From Acidobacteriota bacterium (GTDB lineage Bacteria > Acidobacteriota > Aminicenantia > Aminicenantales > Saccharicenantaceae), in assembly GCA_029569255.1 (NCBI GenBank), contig JAKQUO010000025.1:1-60498 (forward strand): a stretch of 60,498 nt of DNA, read 5' to 3'. Position 1 is the first letter of the stretch, and the number at the start of each line of letters is the position of its first letter. Positions 35,113-45,156 of this stretch are shown one piece after another. Below the pieces are notes generated by a model. It did no database searches, was not told the DNA's origin, and was given only the letters and a program-made list of their open reading frames with translations. The position numbers and the translations under genes are program-made.

Positions 35113-36388
35113 GACGCTCATCGCGGCCGCGACGGCGGCCGCCGTCGTTTTCGGGCTGACCGGCCCGGCCTGCTCCCGCCGCGAAGACCGGCGCGCCTTC
35201 GAAGCCGGGCCGGCCGCGTCCCTCGAGGCCTCGCCGGGCGGCGGCCGCGGGCCGGGCCGGGGCGCCGGCCTGGGACCGCGCGACGGCCGGGGCCGCGGCC
35301 TCGGCGCGAGACGGGCCTGGGACGACGCCACCTTGCTGCGCCTCACCGAGCCCGAGGCCCGGGCCGTCGACCTGGCCACCGCCGAGGCGGCCTATCGGCC
35401 CGTGTCGTCCCTCCTGAAGGCGACCGGCAAGGTCCTGGCCAGCCCGTTCAGGAAGGCCATCGTCAGCTACCCGTTTCCCGCCCGCGTCGCCGGCATACAT
35501 GTCCGGCCCGGCGACTGGGTCAAGGCCGGCCAGGAGCTGGTGACGCTCCAGAGCGAGGCGGTCGGCCAGGCCAAGTCCGAGTATTTCAAGGCCCTGGCGG
35601 ACCACGAGCTGGCCGCGGCGAGCTTCGAACGGGAAAAGCGGCTGTTCGACCGCGGCGCCGGGGCCGGAAAGAACCTCCAGGCGGCCGAGGCCGAGCGGAA
35701 AGTGGCCGAAGCCAACCTCGAGGCGGCCGAGAAGAAGCTCCACGTCCTCGGCTTCACCGAGGCCCAGGTCGAGCGCGCGGCCGAGACGCACGAGATCAAC
35801 GCCACGATCACCCTGTTCGCCCCGATCGCGGGCCGGATCGTCGACAACAACGTGGTCCTGGGCGCCATGGTCGACCAGTCGACCGAGATCCTGACCGTCC
35901 TCGACCCGGGCGTCGTCTGCGTCGCCGCGGACATCTACGAGCGCGACATCGCCGCGGTCCGCAAGGGCCAGGAGGTCGAGGTGTCCGTTCCCGCCTACCC
36001 CGACCTGGCCTTCAAGGGCCGGATCATGTACGTCGGGGACATCCTCAAAGAAGAGACCCGGACGGTCTCGGTCCGGACCGAGGTCGCCAACGAGGACCAC
36101 CGGCTGAAGCCGGGCATGTTCGCCACGCTCAGCATCCTCCTCGACCGGCAGGCCCGGGCCCTGACGGTGCCCCGGGAGGCCGTCCTCGACGACGGCGACC
36201 GGAAGATCGTCCTGGTCGCGAAGGACGGCGGCTTCCAGCCCCGGATCGTGGTCACGGGCGCCAAGATGAACGGCGCGGTCGAGATCATGAGCGGGATCGA
36301 GGCCGGGGAGCTCGTGGTCACCCGGGGGAACTACCAGCTCAAGTCCAAGCTCTACGACGAGGTCCTCAAGGGGGCCGGCGTCCATTGA
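35105..36388 (+). CDS. RND efflux periplasmic adaptor (HlyD/CusB-CzcB type)
   Basis: 427 residues. Signal peptide with a possible weak lipobox (LTGPACS), then a Gly/Arg-rich linker (35-80). The adaptor domains follow: barrel-sandwich halves around PFPARVAGIHVRPGDWVKAG and ATITLFAPIAGRIVDN, with a coiled-coil hairpin between them (YFKALADHELAAASFEREKR to EAEKKL-like repeats), then the beta-barrel (VSVPAYPDLAFKGRIMYVGD) and membrane-proximal domain. It links the inner-membrane pump to the TolC protein. No CusF-like metal-binding domain or Met-rich N-terminus is obvious. Confidence 0.93.
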   Translation: MNKTLIAAATAAAVVFGLTGPACSRREDRRAFEAGPAASLEASPGGGRGPGRGAGLGPRDGRGRGLGARRAWDDATLLRLTEPEARAVDLATAEAAYRPVSSLLKATGKVLASPFRKAIVSYPFPARVAGIHVRPGDWVKAGQELVTLQSEAVGQAKSEYFKALADHELAAASFEREKRLFDRGAGAGKNLQAAEAERKVAEANLEAAEKKLHVLGFTEAQVERAAETHEINATITLFAPIAGRIVDNNVVLGAMVDQSTEILTVLDPGVVCVAADIYERDIAAVRKGQEVEVSVPAYPDLAFKGRIMYVGDILKEETRTVSVRTEVANEDHRLKPGMFATLSILLDRQARALTVPREAVLDDGDRKIVLVAKDGGFQPRIVVTGAKMNGAVEIMSGIEAGELVVTRGNYQLKSKLYDEVLKGAGVH

Positions 36389-36410
36389 GGCCGGGCAGGG
36401 AAGGCACGCC

Positions 36411-39400
36411 ATGATCGACAGGATCATCGAGTTCGCGCTGCGGCACCGCCTCCTCACGGTCTTCCTGATCGGCCTCGTCTGCCTGTGGGGCGTGGCCGTC
36501 TTCGTTCGTATGCCCAAGGACATCTACCCGGACCTCAACGCCCCTCTCGTCAACATCATCACCGAGAACCCGGGCATGGCCTCGGAAGACGTCGAGAGGC
36601 TCATCACGTTCCCCCTCGAGAGCCTGCTTTCGGGGGCGCCGGGGGTGACCCGCGTCCGGTCCGAGTCGACCACGGGGAGCTCCGTCGTCACCGTCGAATT
36701 CGACTGGGGAGAGGACATCTACAAGGCGCGCCAGATCGTCTCCAGCAAGCTCGAGCTGATCGCCGGCCGGCTGCCGATCGGGACGAGCATGCCCATCCTC
36801 GGGCCCGTCTCCTCGCGGATGGGAGAGGTCTTCGAATTCGCCGTCGTCGGGGACGAGGCGACCGACCCGATGGACCTTCGTTCGGTCGCCGACTGGACCA
36901 TCCGCTACCAGCTCCAGGGCGTGCCGGGGGTGTCGTTCGTCATGAACCTGGGCGGGTTCGTCCGCCAGTTCCAGGTCTTCCTCAAGCCCGAGATGCTCAA
37001 GAACTACGGCATCGCCATCGCCGAGGTCAAGGAGGCCATCGAGGCCAGCAACCGGAACTTCAGCGGCGGCATCATCCCGCAGGGGGCCCAGGAGATCCTG
37101 ATCAAGGGCGAGGGCCGGATCGAGACGCTCGATCACATCCGCGACACGGTCATCACCTCGCGCGACAACGTTCCCGTCTGCGTCAAGGACGTGGCCGAGG
37201 TCCGGGTCGGCCACAAGTTCCGGCGTGAATCGGCCAGCCACGACGGCCGCGAGGCTGTCAACGTCACCATCGAGAAGCAGTACGGCGGGGACACCCTGAC
37301 GGCCATCCGGAACGTCAAGGCGGCCCTGGCCCGCATCGGCCGGGGCCTGCCGGAGGGCATCGGGATCAAGACCTTCTACGACCAGTCCGTGCTGATCCTG
37401 AAGTCCATCCGGCACGTCGAGGTGACCATCCTCGAGGGCATCCTCCTCATCGTCCTGGTCATGATGTTCTTCATGTGGGACATCCGCAGCTCGCTCATCG
37501 CCTCCCTGACCATCCCCTTCTCGATCCTCGTCGCCATCGTCCTCATGGACCTGTTCGGGGTCAAGCTCACGGTCATGTCCATCGGCGGCCTGGCCATCGG
37601 CATCGGCAAGATGGCCAACGGCTCGATCATCATGGTCGAGAACATTTTCCGGCTCCTCGGGGAGAGGAGCGGGCGGGCCGGCGCGTCCGAGATCGTCTCC
37701 GAGGCGGCCAAGGAGGTCGGGCGCTACCTCTTTTCCGCCAGCCTCATCATCATCCTGGTCTTCCTGCCTCTCCTGACCCTCCAGGGACTCGAGGGGGCGA
37801 TGTTCCGGCCGACCGCCTTCGCCGTGGCCGGCGCCCTGTTCGGGGCCATGATGCTCAACATCACCCTCCAGCCGATCCTGGCCGTGACCTTCCTCGCCGC
37901 CGGCCGCCGCGCTTCGAAGCGGGACCCCGTGATGGACTTCCTGACCTCGAAGTACCGGGCCGTCCTGGGCTGGGCCCTGGGCAAGAAAGGCCTGATGCTG
38001 GCCTTCTTCGCCGCGCTGGCCGTGCTGGCCGCCGTCGCCTTCACCTTCCTGGGCAAGGAGTTCGTCCCGCCCTTGGACGAAGGGGCCATCATGGCCTCGA
38101 CCGTCATGCTCCCGGAAACCTCCCTGGAGGAATCCGTGAAGATGGGCACGCGCGTCGAGAGGATCTTCCTGTCGATCCCGGAGGTCGTCTCGGTCACCCG
38201 GACGACCGGCACGGCCGAGGCCTCGGAGCACGTTCACCCGGTCTGCCACAGCCACTACAACATCGAGCTCCTGCCGCGCGAGCGCCGCAGACGCGGCTTC
38301 CGCGAGATCACCCAGGAGATGCGCGAGAAGCTGGCCGCCCTGCCCGGCCTGGCCGTGATCTTCGAACAGCCGATCGCCAACAAGCTGGCCGAGATGCTGA
38401 CCGGCACGGAGGGCGAGCTGTCGGTCAAGCTCTTCGGCCCGGACCTCGACGTCCTCAACGACAAGGTCGAGGAGGTCCGGAGCGCCCTGGCGGGCGTCCG
38501 CGGCGTGGTCGACCTCCAGGTCGAACAGACCACGGGCATCCCGCTGCTGGTCGTCCGTCTCGACCGGGAACGCATGGCCCGCTACGGCATTTCCGTCGGG
38601 CAGGCGGCCGACCTCGTCGAAACGGCCCTCAACGGCATCGAGGCGACCGATGTCTACGAGGCCGACCGGGTCACCTCCCTCCTGGTCCGGTTGCCGGAGA
38701 GCTGCCGGGGGGACGAGGAGGCCGTCCGCAACCTCCTCGTCGACGCGCCCGGCGGCCGGCGGATCCCCCTCTCGGACCTGGCCGACATCCGCCGGGACGA
38801 AGGGCCGCAGACGATCTTCCGGGAGAACCTGATGCGCCGCAAGATCATCCTCTGCAACATCGAGGGCCGAGACATCGGCGGCTTCGTCGAGGAGGCCCGG
38901 GCCGTCATCGGGGCCGAGGTCGCCCTGCCGGCCGGCTACTTCGTCTCCTTCGGCGGCCAGTTCGAGAGCCAGCAGCGGGCCCTCCATCATCTCGCCCTGC
39001 TGATGGCCCTGGTCGTCCTGATCATCTTCGTCATCCTCTTCTCCTCTTTCGGGGTGGTCCGCCAGGCGCTCCTGGTCATCATGAACATCCCCTCGGCCCT
39101 CGTCGGCGGCATCGTCGCCCTGATCGTCTTCGGCGAGACGCTCAACGTCTCCTCGACGATCGGGCTCATCGCCCTGTTCGGGATCTGCGCCCAGAACGAC
39201 GTCATCCTGGTGGCCAAGATCAACGACCTGCGCCGCCGCGGCGCCGCGCTCCGGGAGGCCGTCGTCGAGGGCGCCCTGGTCAAGTTCCGGCCGATCTTCA
39301 TGACCGACATGGTCATGATCGTCGGGCTCCTGCCCATGGCCCTGGTCACGACGACGGGGGCGGAGCTGCACCGGCCTCTGGCCATCGTCTACATCGGCGG

Positions 39401-39521
39401 CTTCTTCTTCGCCATCTTCCTGCGCCTGATCATGGTCCCGGTCCTCTACGAGACGCTCATGTCCTGGGGCGGCCGGCGCGGACGGCCGGCCGAGCCGGAC
39501 GGGCTCGCCGCGAAGGGCTAG
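36411..39521 (+). CDS. RND efflux pump, heavy-metal (CusA/CzcA) subfamily, lacking TM4 aspartates
   Basis: 1036 residues with the usual 12-span RND architecture and two large periplasmic loops. N-terminal RIIEFALRHRLLTVFLIGLV and KDIYPDLNAPLVNIITENPG, plus GLEGAMFRPTAFAVAGALFG, place it in the heavy-metal efflux branch. In TM4 the block reads LAIGIGKMANGSIIMVENIF: the Asp pair of CzcA-type pumps is replaced by Gly397 and Asn403, while Glu410 of the VEN motif is retained. Pumps of the family use proton flow through these residues. It is the last gene of the efflux operon. The substrate is not certain; a divalent or monovalent metal is the default guess. Confidence 0.93.
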   Translation: MIDRIIEFALRHRLLTVFLIGLVCLWGVAVFVRMPKDIYPDLNAPLVNIITENPGMASEDVERLITFPLESLLSGAPGVTRVRSESTTGSSVVTVEFDWGEDIYKARQIVSSKLELIAGRLPIGTSMPILGPVSSRMGEVFEFAVVGDEATDPMDLRSVADWTIRYQLQGVPGVSFVMNLGGFVRQFQVFLKPEMLKNYGIAIAEVKEAIEASNRNFSGGIIPQGAQEILIKGEGRIETLDHIRDTVITSRDNVPVCVKDVAEVRVGHKFRRESASHDGREAVNVTIEKQYGGDTLTAIRNVKAALARIGRGLPEGIGIKTFYDQSVLILKSIRHVEVTILEGILLIVLVMMFFMWDIRSSLIASLTIPFSILVAIVLMDLFGVKLTVMSIGGLAIGIGKMANGSIIMVENIFRLLGERSGRAGASEIVSEAAKEVGRYLFSASLIIILVFLPLLTLQGLEGAMFRPTAFAVAGALFGAMMLNITLQPILAVTFLAAGRRASKRDPVMDFLTSKYRAVLGWALGKKGLMLAFFAALAVLAAVAFTFLGKEFVPPLDEGAIMASTVMLPETSLEESVKMGTRVERIFLSIPEVVSVTRTTGTAEASEHVHPVCHSHYNIELLPRERRRRGFREITQEMREKLAALPGLAVIFEQPIANKLAEMLTGTEGELSVKLFGPDLDVLNDKVEEVRSALAGVRGVVDLQVEQTTGIPLLVVRLDRERMARYGISVGQAADLVETALNGIEATDVYEADRVTSLLVRLPESCRGDEEAVRNLLVDAPGGRRIPLSDLADIRRDEGPQTIFRENLMRRKIILCNIEGRDIGGFVEEARAVIGAEVALPAGYFVSFGGQFESQQRALHHLALLMALVVLIIFVILFSSFGVVRQALLVIMNIPSALVGGIVALIVFGETLNVSSTIGLIALFGICAQNDVILVAKINDLRRRGAALREAVVEGALVKFRPIFMTDMVMIVGLLPMALVTTTGAELHRPLAIVYIGGFFFAIFLRLIMVPVLYETLMSWGGRRGRPAEPDGLAAKG

Positions 39522-39551
39522 CCCCGAGGCCCGACGGGCCCGCACGCGGTT

Positions 39552-39580
39552 TTGACACGGCCCGTCTTCGAATATAGAAT
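39552..39580 (+). promoter_or_regulatory. Sigma70 promoter for the second M28 peptidase
   Basis: TTGACA (39552-39557), 17-base spacer, TAGAAT (39575-39580), 33 bases before ATG 39614, which has AAGGAGGAG upstream. Confidence 0.75.
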
Positions 39581-39613
39581 ACGCTTCGATCTCCCGAGTA
39601 AGGAGGAGCCGTC

Positions 39614-41182
39614 ATGACGCGTTCCCGCCGTCCCGTCCTCGCCGTCCTGGCCGCGCTGGCCGCGCTGACCGCGCTGGCCGCGGGCCTCCCGGCCCAGCCG
39701 CAGCGCCAGGCCGCGCCGCCCCAGACCGACGAGGCCAAGATCCTCCAGGCCATGCACCTCATCCAGAGCCAGCCGCTCCACGGCTACGTCTCCGAGCTGA
39801 CCTCGGAGAAGTACGGCGGACGGCTGACCGGGACGAAGGAGTACGAGGCCTGCGTCGCCTGGGTCGAGTCCCTGCTCAAGGGCTGGGGCATCGAGCCCGG
39901 CGGCGAGAACGGCACCTACCGCCAGCTCTTCCCCAATCCCTACACCGTCGTCTTCCCGGGCGGCGTCTGCGAGATGCGCCTCCCGGCGGGGAAGGGGGGT
40001 GTCGTCACGAAGTCCTACAAGTACGAGGACGAGTTCATCCCCGGCGGAACGACCGGGACGGGCGACGTCACGGCCGAGGTCGTCTACGTCGGCTACGGCG
40101 TCACGGCGCCCGAGCTCGGCTACGACGACTACAAGGGCGTCGACGTCAAGGGCAAGATCGTCCTGATGGAGAGCGAGGTCCCGGTCATGCCGGGCGGGCC
40201 GACGCTCGAGCTGTTCAAGAAGTGGCGGCCCTACTCCTTCCACCAGTACAAGCTCAAGAACGCCGCCGCCCACGGGGCCAAGGGGATGGTCTACAACTAC
40301 GGTCCGATCGGCAATCCCAACAACGCCTACGTCGAGGGCTTCGTCTACCACCACGTCGGGACGGCCGTCGTCGAGGACGTCTTCGCCGGGACCGGCAGGG
40401 TCCACAAGGAGACGGTCGACCGGATCCGCAAGGAGCTCAAGCCCCAATCGTTCGCCACGGGGAAGACGATGAGGATCTCGAACCGGTCCGAGCACCGGCC
40501 GGACGGCGTCGGCATCAACCTCCTCGGCAAGATCACCGGGACCGACCCGGTCCTCAAGGACGAGGTCATCATCGTCGGCGGCCATCTCGACCACCTGGGC
40601 CGGCTGTGGGAGTTCATGCCGGGCGCGAACGACAACGCCACCTCCGTCGCCGTGACGCTCGGCGTCGCCGAGGCCATGGCCAAGTGCGCCGTCAAGCCCA
40701 AGCGCACGGTCGTGTTCTTCTTCTTCGGCAGCGAGGAGCAGAGCGAGGACCAGGGCACGGAAGGGTCGCACTACTACACCGACCATCCGATCTATCCGCT
40801 CGACAAGACGGTCGTGTTCATGAACCTGGAAGGGCCGGGGATGGGCGACGGCATCTCGGCCTCGGGCGGGACGACCTATCCCGAGTTCTGGAAGTACGTG
40901 GAGAAGGCCAACGAGAGATACATCCACCGCGTCCTCCGGACGGGCCCGGCGTCCTATCCGGCCAGGCCGCGGCAGGACTCGGCCTGGTTCTTCTGGAAGG
41001 GCGTGCCCTCGCTGACGTTCGGCGCCATCGGCGGGCCCCGGCCGCCCTACCCGACCTACCACAACACCAGGGACTCGATCGAGCTCGTCACGCCGGAGAT
41101 CATGGAGGACATCGCCCAGCTCCTGTTCATGACCATCATGGACATCGGCAGGGAGCCGGCGGTCGATTTCCGGGCGAACTGA
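39614..41182 (+). CDS. Exported M28-family zinc peptidase with PA domain
   Basis: 522 residues. Signal peptide rich in Ala/Leu (VLAVLAALAALTALAAGLPA). PA-like region around 150-260 (VVYVGYGVTAPELGYDDYKG, VDVKGKIVLMESEVP). Zinc-site blocks: GGHLDHLGRLW, GANDNATSVAV, FFGSEEQSEDQ, NLEGPGMGD (Glu where the sister gene has Asp) and TYHNTRDS. It differs from the 30937 paralogue by a longer PA region and a Glu at the fourth ligand position. It probably trims extracellular peptides. Appears monocistronic; converges on the GTPase gene with a ~155-base gap holding nothing I recognise. Confidence 0.93.
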   Translation: MTRSRRPVLAVLAALAALTALAAGLPAQPQRQAAPPQTDEAKILQAMHLIQSQPLHGYVSELTSEKYGGRLTGTKEYEACVAWVESLLKGWGIEPGGENGTYRQLFPNPYTVVFPGGVCEMRLPAGKGGVVTKSYKYEDEFIPGGTTGTGDVTAEVVYVGYGVTAPELGYDDYKGVDVKGKIVLMESEVPVMPGGPTLELFKKWRPYSFHQYKLKNAAAHGAKGMVYNYGPIGNPNNAYVEGFVYHHVGTAVVEDVFAGTGRVHKETVDRIRKELKPQSFATGKTMRISNRSEHRPDGVGINLLGKITGTDPVLKDEVIIVGGHLDHLGRLWEFMPGANDNATSVAVTLGVAEAMAKCAVKPKRTVVFFFFGSEEQSEDQGTEGSHYYTDHPIYPLDKTVVFMNLEGPGMGDGISASGGTTYPEFWKYVEKANERYIHRVLRTGPASYPARPRQDSAWFFWKGVPSLTFGAIGGPRPPYPTYHNTRDSIELVTPEIMEDIAQLLFMTIMDIGREPAVDFRAN

Positions 41183-41337
41183 GAACGGGCGGCTTGCCGG
41201 AGCCCGGGTGCCCCGGACGGAGGGCGGACCGATCCGGCCCCATCGGCTCCGTTCCCGGGGGTCCGCGGTGACGAGGAGCGCGGCTCCCCCCCCGGGCCTC
41301 GCATCCGAGGGCCGCCCCGGTCCGTGGATGATTCGGG

Positions 41338-42327
41338 CTAGATGTGGAGCTCGACGACGTCCTCGTCGGCGAGAACGTAGTCGCGGTTGACCCGGAGGCC
41401 GTCGAGCCCGGCGGCGTTCCAGACCCGGGCGTACCGGAGCTTCTCGGAGAAGTCCTTGTGGACGGCCCGGGCCATGTCCATGACCGTGCTGCCGACCTCC
41501 AGCGTGAAAGGGGCGTCCTTCTCGGCCCTCTTGCCCGGGACCTTGCTGTAGACGCGGACGACGCGGAGCAGGCCGAAGACGGCCCGGCGGAGCGTCTCGA
41601 GGCCGCGGCCGGAGACGGCCGACACCGCCAGCCGCTCGAACGGCCCCTCGAGGAGGACGCCGAGGTCCTCGAAGGCCCGGGCCGTGCCCTCGGCGTCGAT
41701 CTTGTTCGCGGCGAGGAGCGTCCGCTTGCGGAAGGGGAACAGAGGCGGCGCGACGTCCGCGCCGGACCCGACGAGCTCGATCTTGCGCTCCTTGAGCCGG
41801 CCGACGATGCCGTCGAGGACCGCGGCCGCGTCCGGCTCGGAGAGGTCGGCGACGAGCAGGACCGCGTCGGCCATCTTGACCATCTCGGGGAACCAGGTCT
41901 CCATGAGCTCGCCGGTCACCGGCGGCGTGTCGACGAGCTGGACCTTGACGTTCTCGAAGGGCATCATGAACGGGGAGGGGAGGCGGGTGGTGAAGGGATA
42001 GTCGGCGACCTCGACGGCGGCGCCCGTGAGGGCCCTGACGAGGCTGGACTTCCCGGCGTTGGGCGGCCCGGCCAGCGCGACCTGGCCGGCGCCGGTCTTC
42101 TCGATCTTGTGCGTCGGCGCGTGCTTGGCCGTGGAGGCCTGGCGTTCGCCCTCCTCGCGGGCCTTGGCGATCTTCTGCCGGTACATGGCGATGAGCTTGT
42201 CCGTGCCCTTGTGGTGGGGGATGACCCGGATGAGCCGCTCGTAGATGTCGATCTTCTCGGCCGCGGACCGGGCCGTGCGCAGCTCGGCCTCGATCTTGTG
42301 GTATTCGGGCGGCAGGTTCGCCGGCAT
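41338..42327 (-). CDS. OBG/DRG-type GTPase with C-terminal TGS domain
   Basis: 329 residues from ATG 42327. Helical N-terminus (LPPEYHKIEAELRTARSAAE), then the G domain: G1 LAGPPNAGKSSLV near residue 85, G2 region YPFTTRLPSPF, G3 VDTPPV, G4 AANKID and G5 AVSAVSG. The C-terminal TGS domain starts near YSKVPGKRAEKDAPFTLEVG and ends DYVLADEDVVELHI. This is the layout of DRG-like GTPases of the OBG family, which associate with ribosomes. The start is placed by the -10 element lying only six bases upstream, so the longer frame from 42363 is unlikely. Confidence 0.9.
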   Translation of the reverse strand: MPANLPPEYHKIEAELRTARSAAEKIDIYERLIRVIPHHKGTDKLIAMYRQKIAKAREEGERQASTAKHAPTHKIEKTGAGQVALAGPPNAGKSSLVRALTGAAVEVADYPFTTRLPSPFMMPFENVKVQLVDTPPVTGELMETWFPEMVKMADAVLLVADLSEPDAAAVLDGIVGRLKERKIELVGSGADVAPPLFPFRKRTLLAANKIDAEGTARAFEDLGVLLEGPFERLAVSAVSGRGLETLRRAVFGLLRVVRVYSKVPGKRAEKDAPFTLEVGSTVMDMARAVHKDFSEKLRYARVWNAAGLDGLRVNRDYVLADEDVVELHI

Positions 42328-42333
42328 GCGAAA

Positions 42334-42342
42334 ATTATACCA
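42334..42342 (-). promoter_or_regulatory. Extended -10 promoter, apparently leaderless
   Basis: Minus-strand TGGTATAAT (42342-42334): perfect -10 with an extended TG. No good -35. The ATG at 42327 is seven bases after the -10 element, where transcription would begin. Confidence 0.6.
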
Positions 42343-42375
42343 GAAGGCGACGGGTTCGCGCATCGGAAGCAGGAT

Positions 42376-42468
42376 GGGGTCAAACCTTTAAAATTTCAAT
42401 TTTCGAGGACCTGCGAAAGGCTTTCGGTGGGGGGAGGAGGAAAATTGAAATTTTAAAGGTTTGACCCC
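42376..42468. repeat. 93-bp REPIN/MITE-like element with perfect 29-bp inverted arms
   Basis: Left arm 42376-42404 and right arm 42440-42468 are exact reverse complements over 29 bases (each outer end is GGGGTCAAACC, the rest AT-rich). The 35-base centre holds a second small palindrome (CGAAAGGCTTTCG, 42413-42425). The GGGGTCA end and two inverted copies resemble REP/REPIN units mobilised by Y1-type REP-associated transposases. No such transposase gene is in the window. It lies between divergent GTPase and gyrB genes and could also act as a strong hairpin in a transcript. Confidence 0.8.
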
Positions 42469-42617
42469 TTCTCGCCCCCACCTAACTGTGAGAAAAAACG
42501 GCCCCGGCGGGCGTTTCTTCCAAGAGGCCTTTCGAAGCGGACGGGCGCGGTCCCGCCGGCAGACCCTAATTAATTGTTTATCAATAGGATAAAATTCAAG
42601 AAAAAAGGAGATTTTCC

Positions 42618-42647
42618 TTGCGTCGAAGGCCCTTTTTTTGCTATAAT
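42618..42647 (+). promoter_or_regulatory. Promoter of gyrBA
   Basis: Perfect -10 TATAAT (42642-42647) with a weak TTGCGT -35 (42618-42623) at 18 bases. The predicted leader is about 72 bases. The surrounding 42540-42660 stretch is AT-rich, as expected for a supercoiling-sensitive gyr promoter. The rest of the 42328-42725 gap holds the repeat element only. Confidence 0.65.
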
Positions 42648-42660
42648 AACCTATTGAAAA

Positions 42661-45119
<2,459 letters not shown>

Positions 45120-45156
45120 CGCCCCGGGGAAGAAGCCGTCCCGCGCAGGAGTTCCC

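Noticed and set aside
36366..39545. A 1059-codon minus-strand open frame opposite the RND pump gene
   Set aside because: Composition is Asp/Glu/Gly/Arg-rich without domains and mirrors the pump gene; same reasoning for the long frames opposite gyrA, the PPDK-like gene and the TonB receptor.
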